From: a bacterium
GTDB taxonomy: Bacteria > SZUA-79 > Acidulodesulfobacterales > Acidulodesulfobacteraceae
Assembly (NCBI GenBank): GCA_027319095.1
Contig: DAHVNW010000016.1
Coordinates: forward strand, 1 to 33,471
Length of the DNA: 33,471 bases
Direction: 5' to 3'
Below, piece after piece: positions 26,005 through 33,335 of the stretch. The translations under genes and the position numbers were made by a program. Position 1 is the first letter of the stretch, and every line of letters starts with the position of its first letter. The notes below the pieces were generated by a model. That model did no database searches, was not told the origin of the DNA, and worked only from the letters and a program-made list of their open reading frames with translations.

Positions 26005-26400
26005 ATGAATATAAAAGTAAATTTTAAAATTTTATCGTTTTTTATGGCAATATTTTTTTTATCGGTCGGTTTATTAAGTTTTACGTTATCAAAAAACGCG
26101 TATTCATATAATAATGCCCGAGGCAGATACCTTTTTAATTACTATAATTGCGACGATTGCCATTCTATTGACGGAGTTGGCGGAAGCCTCGGCCCATCCT
26201 TGTCCAATTATGGAAATATAATTCCGGATTTTAACTGGACGGTAAAGCAGATAGAAAATCCCGATTCTCATTTCAAAAGGGGCGACAAGATAAGCATCGA
26301 CAATAAAACATATTACGTAATTATGCCGTCTTATAATTACGTGCCGCAAAGCGGAATAGACGCGATAGCTTCTTATTTGGAATCGTTAAAAAAAAGGTAA
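26005..26400 (+). CDS. Small exported monohaem c-type cytochrome
   Basis: A 131-residue class I cytochrome c. An N-terminal membrane segment (about residues 8-29) is a signal peptide or anchor. One haem site, CDDCH (C49-H53), is preceded by RGRYLFNYYNC and followed by VGGSLGPSLSNYG; the likely sixth ligand is M107 in YVIMPSYN, and the C-terminal helix GIDAIASYLESL closes the fold. It would carry electrons in the periplasm. It lies behind the adaptor gene, with a modest ribosome site (CAGGGG, nine bases before ATG). A TATAAT at 25947-25952 could give it a separate promoter, so membership of the efflux operon is not certain. The partner oxidoreductase is not in the window. Confidence 0.87.
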   Translation: MNIKVNFKILSFFMAIFFLSVGLLSFTLSKNAYSYNNARGRYLFNYYNCDDCHSIDGVGGSLGPSLSNYGNIIPDFNWTVKQIENPDSHFKRGDKISIDNKTYYVIMPSYNYVPQSGIDAIASYLESLKKR

Positions 26401-26421
26401 TTTTAAGGTAATTTCTAAAAT

Positions 26422-27357
26422 TCAGTTCCTTCCGCCGCCGTCATTTTTCGCATTTGTTTCAGTTTTAGCTGCAGTCGTCCCCGTTCCAGTTAAATTTTGC
26501 AATTCATGCGCACTTTGATTTTGCAAGCGCAGCTCGTTTTTAAACACCAAATTCGTCCACGGATAAGTTAAATCTATATCGTATTCGGCAAACTTTTTTG
26601 CAATTGCGAAATTTATATCGGTTATGACGTAATGCCGCCTTATCGGGGTCGCTATCCAAATGATAAGTTCCAGGTCGAACGAAGAAGAGCCGAAACCTAT
26701 AAACCACACGGAAGGCTTTGGCTCTTTAAGCACTTCCTCGTTTTCCCCTGCTATTTCCAATAAAACCTTTTTTGCGAGGTCTAATTTAGACGCTGTTTCT
26801 TCTATTCCGAGAGGAACGTGAAGCCTGATTTTAGGGTCTTTATGCGACCAGTTTATAACGTTAGACGTAATAAAATTCGAGTTTGGAACTATTATGGATA
26901 TATTATCCCTCGTCGTAATAGTCGTACTTCTTGCCCTTATGTCCGTTACTATGCCGTCAAATCCGGCAACTTCGACGTATTCCCCTTCTTTTATAGGTTT
27001 TTCGAACAATATTATAATGCCGGAAATGAAATTGCTGATTATGTTCTGCATTCCGAAACCTATGCCGAGGCCTATTACGCCAGCTAAAAAAGCGAGGGAA
27101 CTTAAGTTTATTCCCAGAACCTGAAACGCTATAAAAAATCCTATTATTAAAATAAAATATTTAGTAAATCTCGTGGTCGTTTTAATGAGAGCCTTATTTA
27201 AATTCGGGTTTTTTTTTAATTCTTTTTTAATAAGATAGGTTAGCAGGAAAGAAGCTAAGTATGCGGCCAGTATAACGACAATAGAAATAATTATAGACGA
27301 CAGTCTTATTTTATTTCCGTCTATCGTATAAACTTTATCCCGTAAAAATTCTAACAT
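26422..27357 (-). CDS. Small-conductance mechanosensitive channel, MscS family
   Basis: A 311-residue inner-membrane channel. Three membrane helices are seen at about 21-43, 65-81 and 88-118; the last is the pore helix with the Ala/Gly pattern LAGVIGLGIGFGMQNIISNF and ends in ILFEKPIKEGEYVEV, the start of the MscS beta domain. GIVTDIRARSTTITTRDN and VPNSNFITSNVINWS are classic MscS stretches. It protects against osmotic downshock. The C-terminal 35 residues are Asn/Thr/Gly-rich and look disordered. It diverges from ispG across about 110 bases that contain a 12-bp palindrome ATATTATAATAT (27401-27412), giving a TATAAT in each direction. Confidence 0.9.
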   Translation of the reverse strand: MLEFLRDKVYTIDGNKIRLSSIIISIVVILAAYLASFLLTYLIKKELKKNPNLNKALIKTTTRFTKYFILIIGFFIAFQVLGINLSSLAFLAGVIGLGIGFGMQNIISNFISGIIILFEKPIKEGEYVEVAGFDGIVTDIRARSTTITTRDNISIIVPNSNFITSNVINWSHKDPKIRLHVPLGIEETASKLDLAKKVLLEIAGENEEVLKEPKPSVWFIGFGSSSFDLELIIWIATPIRRHYVITDINFAIAKKFAEYDIDLTYPWTNLVFKNELRLQNQSAHELQNLTGTGTTAAKTETNAKNDGGGRN

Positions 27358-27468
27358 GATTGCTATCGCTCAAGATTATTATTTTTTTAAATCGGTTAAT
27401 ATATTATAATATATATGCAAATAATTAAAAACGGTAAATTTTATAAATAAATAAAAAATAAATCGATA

Positions 27469-28542
27469 TTGGAAAGAAGAAAAACACGCACGATAAAAAT
27501 AGGTAACGTTTCGGTAGGCTCGGATGCCCCGGTAAGCGTACAATCCATGACCAGCGCAGTTACGGAGGATACGGCTTCGACGGTGCGCCAGATTAAAGAG
27601 TTGGAAAGCTATAACTGCGAAATAGTCAGGGTTGCCGTGAATACGGCGGAAGCCGCGAAATCTTTAAAAGATATTATTAAGCGGGCCCGTGTTCCAATAG
27701 TGGCCGATATACATTTCGACCATAAGCTTGCTCTTGCGTCGTTAGAAGCGGGAGCAAGCGGATTAAGGATTAACCCGGGAAATATCGGGGACAAAAGAAA
27801 AGTAAAAGAAGTGGCAACCGCCTGCAAAGCCCATGGCGTTCCGATTAGAATCGGCGTAAATTCCGGTTCTTTGGAAAAAGGGATTTTAGGGAAACATGCC
27901 GGAGATTTTGCCGCCGCCATGGTCGAAAGCGGACTTAAACATATAAAATTATTGGAAGGCGAAGGGTTTTACGATATAAAAATATCCTTAAAATCAACCG
28001 ATGTTTTGACCACCGTCAGGGGTTACGAACTTTTAGCGAAAGAAATCGATTATCCTTTTCATATCGGAATAACCGAAGCCGGAACGGCATTTTCCGGCGC
28101 TATAAAATCCGGGATAGGACTTGGAATATTATTATACGAGGGGCTGGGAGACACTTTAAGGGTTTCTTTAAGCGATGACCCTGTAATGGAAGTTATCGCC
28201 GGCTACAATATTTTGAGGAACATGGGCTTAAGGCGCGGCGGAGTGCGTCTTATATCGTGTCCTACTTGCGCAAGAACAGAAATAGACGTTGCCTACATGG
28301 CTAAAAGATTAGAGAAGGTTTCAGCTAAAATAAAATCGGATATAAAAGTTGCCATAATGGGATGCGTGGTTAACGGACCTGGAGAATCTATGCATGCCGA
28401 CGTAGGTATTGCCGGAGGAAAAGGAAAATCGGTTTTGTTTTCGAAAGGGAAAATTATAGGCAAATACGACAACAAAGAAATTCTTCAGGCGTTAATCGCT
28501 GAAATAGAAAGCATTACCGGAGAAAAAATCGATTATAGTTAA
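27469..28542 (+). CDS. ispG: 4-hydroxy-3-methylbut-2-enyl diphosphate synthase IspG (GcpE)
   Basis: A 357-residue enzyme of the MEP isoprenoid pathway that reduces MEcPP to HMBPP using a 4Fe-4S cluster. The barrel starts TRTIKIGNVSVGSDAPVSVQ followed by SMT, and continues through VADIHFDHKLAL and GLRINPGNIGD. The cluster ligands are C264 and C267 in ISCPTCART, C299 in MGCVVNGPGE, and E306. The start is TTG at 27469; it keeps the conserved N-terminal strand, whereas the next ATG is inside the barrel. No ribosome site is evident. proS follows after 67 bases in the same direction, a neighbourhood seen in many proteobacteria. Confidence 0.95.
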   Translation: MERRKTRTIKIGNVSVGSDAPVSVQSMTSAVTEDTASTVRQIKELESYNCEIVRVAVNTAEAAKSLKDIIKRARVPIVADIHFDHKLALASLEAGASGLRINPGNIGDKRKVKEVATACKAHGVPIRIGVNSGSLEKGILGKHAGDFAAAMVESGLKHIKLLEGEGFYDIKISLKSTDVLTTVRGYELLAKEIDYPFHIGITEAGTAFSGAIKSGIGLGILLYEGLGDTLRVSLSDDPVMEVIAGYNILRNMGLRRGGVRLISCPTCARTEIDVAYMAKRLEKVSAKIKSDIKVAIMGCVVNGPGESMHADVGIAGGKGKSVLFSKGKIIGKYDNKEILQALIAEIESITGEKIDYS

Positions 28543-28609
28543 AATAAGCAAAGCTATAAATATTAATAACGAACAATAAATTAATTTAATTAAAAAATCG
28601 GAGTTTAAC

Positions 28610-30322
28610 GTGAGATACTCGTCTTTTTTTATCCCTTCTTTAAAAGAAGATCCAAAAGAAGCCGTCCTTAAAAGCCATAAATTACTGTTAAGGGCGGGTT
28701 ACGTCAGACAGCTTTCCGGAGGCATTTATACGTATCTTCCGCTTGGCTTAAAGAGCCTCCGTAAATTAGAAGACCTGATAAGACAGGAAATGAACGCCGC
28801 AGGGGCGATAGAGCTTTCCATGCCTTTCGTCCAGCCTTTGGATTTATGGAAAGAGTCCGGAAGGGACGAAGATTACGGAAAAGAACTGCTTAGATTTAAA
28901 GACAGGCAGGACAGGGATTTTTGTCTTGCCCCTACATACGAAGAAGTTATAACCGATCTCGTTAAAAAAAACGTTAAGTCTTATAAAGAACTGCCTATGA
29001 CGCTGTACCAGATACACCTTAAATTCAGGGACGAAATACGTCCGAGATTCGGGCTTATGAGGGCAAAAGAGTTTATTATGAAAGACGCCTACAGTTTTGA
29101 CGCCGACGAAGCCGGTCTGGGCGAAAGCTATAAAAAAATGAAGCGCGCATACGAAAATATATTTAGGCGCCTCGGATTCGATTTTAAATTTATTAAAGCC
29201 GAGGCCGGCGAAATAGGAGGGAATTATTCGGAAGAACTAATGGTTTTTTCGGAATACGGGGAAGATAAAATAGTTATTTGCGAAAATTGCGGGTATGCGG
29301 CTTCAATAGACGAAGCTGATTCTGTTTCAGATTACCGGGGGCCGCTTGAATCCTGCAGGCAGCCGAAGATGACCAGACTTTTTACTCCAGATAAAAAAAG
29401 CGTGGAAGAGGTGGGAGAATACCTAAAAATAGACAAAACTTGTTTTGCGAAGACCATGATTTACGAATCGGAATCAGGCTTTATCGCCGCATTAGTCAGG
29501 GGGGACAGGGAAATAAACGAGCGCAAGCTTAAAAAAGCGGCGGGGGTTAAAAATTTGTTTCTTGCAAAAGAGGCGGACGTAGAAAGGATAACCGGCGCTC
29601 CGTGTGGTTTTGCTGGCCCTTTCGGCTTAAACGGGTTGAGCCTGATAGTGATAGACGAAGAAATAAACAATTCCGAATACTGGATTACCGGGGCTAACGA
29701 AAAAAACGCCCATATGGCAAACGTCAGGCCGGGACGCGATTTTACGTCCGATACGGTAGCCAACATAAGAAGCGTTCAGGCCGGCGATAAATGCGTCAGG
29801 TGTTCAGGCGCTTTAACGGTTAAAAATGTCATAGAGTTGGGGCATATTTTTAAACTCGGCGAAAAATATTCAAGCATTTTAAACGCCAAATTTTTAGACG
29901 AAAAAGGAGAGTCGAAGTTTTTTGCCATGGGTTGTTACGGCATAGGCGTCGGAAGGACGCTGCAGACGCTTATAGAAGTTTTTTCGGATGAAGAGGGGAT
30001 TAATCTTCCTATATCGGTAAGCCCGTTTGCTATAGCCGTCGCGAGCCTTAACGTAAACGACGGAAAGATAACCGCGGTTTCGGAAAAAATTTATGAAGAT
30101 TTGACGGCAATGGGAATAGACGTCATTTACGACGACAGAAATCTTTCAGCGGGAATAAAGTTGAAGGATATAGACTTAATCGGAATACCGCTTAAAATAG
30201 TCGTAGGAAACAGAACGATTAAAGACAACAAATACGAACTTAATATAAAAAAGGGGAACTCAAAGGAAATTTTCGAAGACCTGGAAAGCTTATATAAAAG
30301 GCTTCGCGAATTGCTATCTTAA
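28610..30322 (+). CDS. proS: Prolyl-tRNA synthetase (bacterial type, with editing domain)
   Basis: A 570-residue class II aminoacyl-tRNA synthetase charging tRNA-Pro. Motif 1 region is GGIYTYLPLGLKSLRKLE; motif 2 is FRDEIRPRFGLMRAKEF; motif 3 is GCYGIGVGRTLQTLIE. Between motifs 2 and 3 sits the YbaK-like insertion domain (about residues 225-400: TCFAKTMIYES, ALVRGDREINERKLKKA, CGFAGPFGLNG) that removes mischarged alanine, so this is the long bacterial form. The anticodon-binding domain (SPFAIAVASLNV to the end) is complete. The start is GTG at 28610 with GGAG at 28600-28603. A strong hairpin terminator follows 20 bases after the stop. Confidence 0.95.
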   Translation: MRYSSFFIPSLKEDPKEAVLKSHKLLLRAGYVRQLSGGIYTYLPLGLKSLRKLEDLIRQEMNAAGAIELSMPFVQPLDLWKESGRDEDYGKELLRFKDRQDRDFCLAPTYEEVITDLVKKNVKSYKELPMTLYQIHLKFRDEIRPRFGLMRAKEFIMKDAYSFDADEAGLGESYKKMKRAYENIFRRLGFDFKFIKAEAGEIGGNYSEELMVFSEYGEDKIVICENCGYAASIDEADSVSDYRGPLESCRQPKMTRLFTPDKKSVEEVGEYLKIDKTCFAKTMIYESESGFIAALVRGDREINERKLKKAAGVKNLFLAKEADVERITGAPCGFAGPFGLNGLSLIVIDEEINNSEYWITGANEKNAHMANVRPGRDFTSDTVANIRSVQAGDKCVRCSGALTVKNVIELGHIFKLGEKYSSILNAKFLDEKGESKFFAMGCYGIGVGRTLQTLIEVFSDEEGINLPISVSPFAIAVASLNVNDGKITAVSEKIYEDLTAMGIDVIYDDRNLSAGIKLKDIDLIGIPLKIVVGNRTIKDNKYELNIKKGNSKEIFEDLESLYKRLRELLS

Positions 30323-30341
30323 TAAAATAACGCCCATAAAA

Positions 30342-30377
30342 AATCCCCGTTTTTTATTGGTTTAAAAAACGGGGATT
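30342..30377. terminator. Strong bidirectional terminator after proS
   Basis: A perfect 15-bp stem: AATCCCCG followed by T6 and A (30342-30356) pairs with its complement (30363-30377) over the six-base loop TTGGTT. The A/T runs inside the stem can supply the U-tract in either direction. It separates proS (+) from the convergent FmdB gene (-). Confidence 0.8.
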
Positions 30378-30484
30378 AAACTTTAATTATTTAACAGGCA
30401 ACTTCAATAATTTTTACTTTATATCTTTGTTAAGACGATATTTGCAAATTTGTTTTAAACCGGACGACCGTCCTTTATTTATGC

Positions 30485-30706
30485 TCAGCCGAATCCGCTG
30501 CTGTATCCGCTTCCACAAGAACCGCCGCCGCTGTAAGAACCTGAACCTGAACCGCCGCTGCCGCAGCTGCTGAACGAGCTGACCTTTTTTGTCGGTTTTT
30601 CAGCGCCGCAAACCGGACATTTTAAGTCTTCGCCTTTTTCGCCGAGCCTTTGATAGGCATCGAAAATTTTTCCGCACTTTTTGCATTCATATTCGTAAAT
30701 AGGCAT
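30485..30706 (-). CDS. FmdB-family zinc-ribbon protein
   Basis: A 73-residue small protein starting MPIYEYECKKCGKIFDAYQ, the highly conserved FmdB N-terminus. Two CxxC knuckles (C8/C11 and C30/C33 in CPVCG) would bind one zinc. The C-terminal half (residues 43-73) is almost entirely Gly and Ser with two further cysteines and a terminal GFG, as in many deltaproteobacterial members. The name comes from a presumed regulator of formamidase/formate genes; no activity is established. GGAGG lies 11 bases before ATG. An extended -10 promoter is seen upstream. Confidence 0.88.
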   Translation of the reverse strand: MPIYEYECKKCGKIFDAYQRLGEKGEDLKCPVCGAEKPTKKVSSFSSCGSGGSGSGSYSGGGSCGSGYSSGFG

Positions 30707-30754
30707 ATTTTTTATTATCCTCCATTTATTATTTTATTTTATGCATTTATTCAT

Positions 30755-30763
30755 ATTATATCA
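30755..30763 (-). promoter_or_regulatory. Extended -10 promoter for the FmdB gene
   Basis: On the minus strand TGATATAAT (30763-30755) is an exact extended -10. A weak TTTTAA occupies the -35 position. It lies about 49 bases before the start codon. Confidence 0.45.
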
Positions 30764-30820
30764 TATATATCATGAAATTAAAACTATAAAAATAATAACA
30801 AATAATAATATTGGCGCAAC

Positions 30821-30842
30821 GTTACAAAGTTGTTACAAAGTT
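30821..30842. repeat. Tandem 11-bp repeat over the tolC-like stop codon
   Basis: GTTACAAAGTT occurs twice head-to-tail (30821-30831, 30832-30842). The second copy includes the stop codon of the tolC-like gene (30833-30835, minus strand). The 11-bp period and GTTACA core resemble the Pho-box-like units before pstS (TTGTTACA at 3919). Confidence 0.6.
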
Positions 30843-32257
30843 CCGGCAACAAGTTTTATGAAAAATTTGCCGGTATTTAATTTATAGAGCGTGTTTAAAT
30901 AACCGACTTTCGCTTTTTTATACTCGTCCAGGGTTCTGTCCAAGTTTATTAAGGCGGTCATACCGGCTTTATACCTGTTAACCGTGATTTTTAACGTTTG
31001 TTTGGCATTTAACGCGGCAAGCCTTGCTACGTTTTCGTTTAACAAATCTGTTTTATACTGAAGATATGCTTTTCTGACCTGCATTTCGATTTTGTTTCTT
31101 AAAAGTCCCTTATATTCCATCATTGAATTATAATTGCTTTTCGATTTTTGCAGATTATTATAGTCGTATAATCCGGAAAAAATATTAAAGCGAAGCATTA
31201 CGGTCAAAGCATAACCGTATGAACCGTCCGGGTGAATAGCCGGTCCGTTGCCGAAATAGTCGTATCCCGCGACGATTTTAGGCAAAAACTTGCCTTCGGC
31301 TTCATTAATTCCTATACCCATGTTTTTTTCGTTTAACAAAAGGGCTTGATAATCCGGTCTTTTTTGAAAAGCTGTTTTTTGAAGACCGTCTATGCTTAGC
31401 GGTTTTTTATAAGGAGATTTTTTTAATTTACTCTTTAGAACGTATTTTGAGCTTATGGGAATACCGATAGTAATATTTAAAAAGTATCTTGCAAGTTTGT
31501 AATTCTTTTTTGCGGAAGATAGTTTTTCTTTCATCGACGCAAGTTCGACTTTTGCCCTCAAAACGTCGGACGATACGACTTGTCCTGCCTTAAATAGGTT
31601 TTCGGAAAGAGTTTTGTAAGCCGCGGCGGTTTTTACCATGCTTTTCATAAGGCGGGCATATTGCCTGGCAAGCATTGCCCCGTAATAAGATTTTGCAACG
31701 TTATAAAGAACTTTTTGCTTAGCTTCGCTTAAGTTTTTACCGGCGGCTTTTTTATGCAGCACTGCCCTTTCGTATCCAAAATATATTTTTCCGCCCATGA
31801 ATATAGGCTGTTTAACCGAGAACTCCGATTCGTAATTATGTGTCATTCCGGGATTATTTAAAAAATTAGGGCTGAAATAGGATTGGACGTTTTGATCAGT
31901 CAATATTTTCTGGTTTAAAACATTTCCGAATGCATACAAAGGGTTATCGGTGTTCATATAGATTTCATTAAAATCGACTTTAGGGAAAAAACCGCTCGCC
32001 GCTTCATCGACCGAATAACCGGCAGAGTTAAGCTTTATTTCCTCTAATTTTATTATTTTATTATATTTCAGCGCATACGCAAAAGCTTGTTTTATGGACA
32101 TACTTGCCGGCACCGGACGGCGGTAGGCCGATGCCGTTTTAACCCGGGAGGCACCCGTAAAAGTAAAAAAGACGAAAGGCAATGCAAAAGCTATGATAAA
32201 AGACGATAACGTAAATACGTTTAACATTTTGTCGTTCTTATTTCTGGAATAGTTCAT
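30833..32257 (-). CDS. TolC-family outer-membrane efflux protein
   Basis: A 474-residue outer-membrane factor with a long N-terminal signal region (hydrophobic about residues 16-35) and no lipobox. OEP-type landmarks are SIKQAFAYALKYNKIIKLEE (about 52), FSVKQPIFMGGKIYFGYER, SENLFKAGQVVSSDVLRAKV, LQKTAFQKRPDYQALLLNEK (RPD motif) and NRYKAGMTALINLDRTLDEY. It lies 68 bases downstream of arsR in the same direction, separated by AT-rich repeats. No adaptor or pump gene follows, so it must serve a transporter encoded elsewhere, or one of the two other systems in this window. A 16-bp palindrome sits directly before its start codon in place of a ribosome site. Confidence 0.85.
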   Translation of the reverse strand: MNYSRNKNDKMLNVFTLSSFIIAFALPFVFFTFTGASRVKTASAYRRPVPASMSIKQAFAYALKYNKIIKLEEIKLNSAGYSVDEAASGFFPKVDFNEIYMNTDNPLYAFGNVLNQKILTDQNVQSYFSPNFLNNPGMTHNYESEFSVKQPIFMGGKIYFGYERAVLHKKAAGKNLSEAKQKVLYNVAKSYYGAMLARQYARLMKSMVKTAAAYKTLSENLFKAGQVVSSDVLRAKVELASMKEKLSSAKKNYKLARYFLNITIGIPISSKYVLKSKLKKSPYKKPLSIDGLQKTAFQKRPDYQALLLNEKNMGIGINEAEGKFLPKIVAGYDYFGNGPAIHPDGSYGYALTVMLRFNIFSGLYDYNNLQKSKSNYNSMMEYKGLLRNKIEMQVRKAYLQYKTDLLNENVARLAALNAKQTLKITVNRYKAGMTALINLDRTLDEYKKAKVGYLNTLYKLNTGKFFIKLVAGTL

Positions 32258-32273
32258 ATTAATATATATTAAT
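32258..32273. promoter_or_regulatory. AT palindrome abutting the tolC-like start codon
   Basis: ATTAATATATATTAAT is a perfect 16-bp palindrome directly upstream of the start codon. Its 12-bp part ATATATATTAAT also occurs at 32727-32738 downstream of the arsR promoter. ArsR proteins bind AT-rich imperfect palindromes, so both are candidate operators. The extreme A/T content makes chance matches likely. Confidence 0.35.
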
Positions 32274-32287
32274 AATCATATAATTGG

Positions 32288-32324
32288 ATTAATTTTTTAT
32301 TATTAATTTTTTATTATTAATTTA
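32288..32324. repeat. 2.6 copies of a 14-bp tandem repeat
   Basis: ATTAATTTTTTATT occurs exactly twice (32288-32301, 32302-32315) and a partial third copy follows to 32324. It fills the gap between the arsR stop and the tolC-like gene. On the coding strand this gives A-tracts every 14 bp. It may be slippage-derived or an upstream promoter element. Confidence 0.6.
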
Positions 32325-32325
32325 A

Positions 32326-32691
32326 TTATTTTGTCGAATTAAGCAAAATAGGCTTAACGGCGGTTGTTTTAGCGTTTGAAGCATTGCGGCTATCGTTAGA
32401 CGAGGCATGGTTTCCGTATTCTTTAAGTTCTTTAAAAATTATTTCTATTCTTTTATCGTTAAGCTGATAGCACATCATGACGCCGTCGCGTTTACATCTG
32501 ACAATTCCTTTGTTCTTAAGGGATATTAGATGCTGGGATATTGTCGCCTGAGGTAAATTAAGGGCTTCCCATATATTTTTTACGCATGACTTGTTGTTTA
32601 TCAAAACTTCTATAATTTTAAGCCTTATAGGATGTCCGAGCGTTTTTAGAAGTTCGGCTTCATTTTTATATTCTTCTTCTGTATAATTCAT
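32326..32691 (-). CDS. ArsR-family winged-helix regulator
   Basis: A 121-residue repressor. The winged helix is clear: LLKTLGHPIRLKIIEVL (residues 14-30), recognition region LNLPQATISQHLISLKNKGI (44-63), wing VRCKRDGVMMCYQL (64-77). Cysteines are C36 (KSCVKNI, where ArsR metal sensors have ELCVCDL, here with the second Cys replaced by Lys), C66 and C74 in the wing. The set differs from both the classic arsenic site and the two-cysteine BigR/SqrR persulfide sensors, so the effector is open; a thiol, metal or sulfur signal is possible. The last 30 residues are Asn/Ser/Ala-rich and probably disordered. It has its own consensus promoter and precedes a tolC-like gene; a DsrE-like gene lies upstream. 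Confidence 0.85.
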   Translation of the reverse strand: MNYTEEEYKNEAELLKTLGHPIRLKIIEVLINNKSCVKNIWEALNLPQATISQHLISLKNKGIVRCKRDGVMMCYQLNDKRIEIIFKELKEYGNHASSNDSRNASNAKTTAVKPILLNSTK

Positions 32692-32745
32692 ATTTAATAT
32701 TTATTTATGTTAAAATTTAGATAAATATATATATTAATTATATTA

Positions 32746-32774
32746 ATTATATTGAATTTTTTAGCGCCTGTCAA
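32746..32774 (-). promoter_or_regulatory. Consensus promoter and repeats for arsR
   Basis: On the minus strand TTGACA (32774-32769), a 17-bp spacer and TATAAT (32751-32746) match the sigma-70 consensus at all twelve positions. The -10 overlaps a tandem repeat on the plus strand (ATTAATTAT at 32733-32741 and 32742-32750), each copy with the palindrome TAATTA, a plausible site for autorepression by ArsR. Confidence 0.75.
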
Positions 32775-32787
32775 TAAAAATAAGAAA

Positions 32788-32820
32788 AGCAAACCCCCCT
32801 GATTAATTGGGGGGTTTGCT
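32788..32820 (-). terminator. Strong intrinsic terminator after the DsrE-like gene
   Basis: AGCAAACCCCCC (32788-32799) and GGGGGGTTTGCT (32809-32820) form a perfect 12-bp stem with a nine-base loop. On the minus strand a T-rich tract follows (tttcttattttta). It ends the dsrE-like transcript before arsR, so the two genes are separate units. Confidence 0.88.
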
Positions 32821-32864
32821 TAACTATTCTAACACGTTTGCGGAATTTTTATCGGGATAATTTG

Positions 32865-33335
32865 TTAAAACGCAAGATGAATCTTAGCATTTGCGGCATA
32901 TTCCATAAATGTGGCGGCGCCGGCATATTCAAGTCCGTCTATCATGTCTTCTTTCTTGAAGCCGAAAAGGTCCATAGTCATTTGACAGGCTATTAGTCTG
33001 ACGCCGGTTTCCTGGCACAAAGAGATAAGTTCGGGAATGCTCGCAACCCCGTTTTTCTTAATCATATTTTTCATCATGGAAGTTGCTATTCCGGTCATTC
33101 CGGGTATGGCGCCTATAATGTTGGGAACAGGCATAGGCATTGCCGGATTGCCGAGCGGAGCGACCTTTAAATGAGTTTCGGCATCTTTTTTAAGGATTTG
33201 CAATCCGTAAAACGTGAAAAATATCGCGCTCTCGATATCTAAAGTAGCGGCTGTGGAGGCAAGAATCAACGGAGGATAAGCCATATCAAGCGTTCCGTGA
33301 ATAGAAATAATAGCCATTTTTGTTTGGTCAGCCAT
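32865..33335 (-). CDS. DsrE/DsrF/DrsH-like family protein (DsrE2-like)
   Basis: A 156-residue protein of the DsrE2/COG2210 type. It begins with a strand MAIISIHGTLDMAYPPLILA, has an amphipathic segment around residues 60-95 rich in Met/Pro/Gly (GNPAMPMPVPNIIG), and the diagnostic RLIACQMTMDLFGF with conserved C117, followed by DMIDGLEYAGAATFMEYA. DsrE2 proteins are linked to sulfur transfer (with TusA and rhodanese) in sulfur-oxidising and sulfate-reducing organisms, C117 being the likely persulfide carrier; C107 is nearby. The ribosome site AGGGAG lies just upstream. Its TusA or rhodanese partners, if any, lie beyond the window edge; nothing clear is seen in 33336-33471 apart from AT-rich leader. 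Confidence 0.85.
   Translation of the reverse strand: MADQTKMAIISIHGTLDMAYPPLILASTAATLDIESAIFFTFYGLQILKKDAETHLKVAPLGNPAMPMPVPNIIGAIPGMTGIATSMMKNMIKKNGVASIPELISLCQETGVRLIACQMTMDLFGFKKEDMIDGLEYAGAATFMEYAANAKIHLAF

Noticed and set aside
30462-30473. GGAC/GTCC mini-hairpin followed by T-rich DNA near the FmdB 3' end
   Set aside because: Only a four-base stem; the strong terminator at 30342-30377 is sufficient.
32326-32691. ArsR as a BigR/SqrR-type persulfide sensor
   Set aside because: The two signature cysteines of that group (second and last helices) do not line up with C36, C66 and C74.
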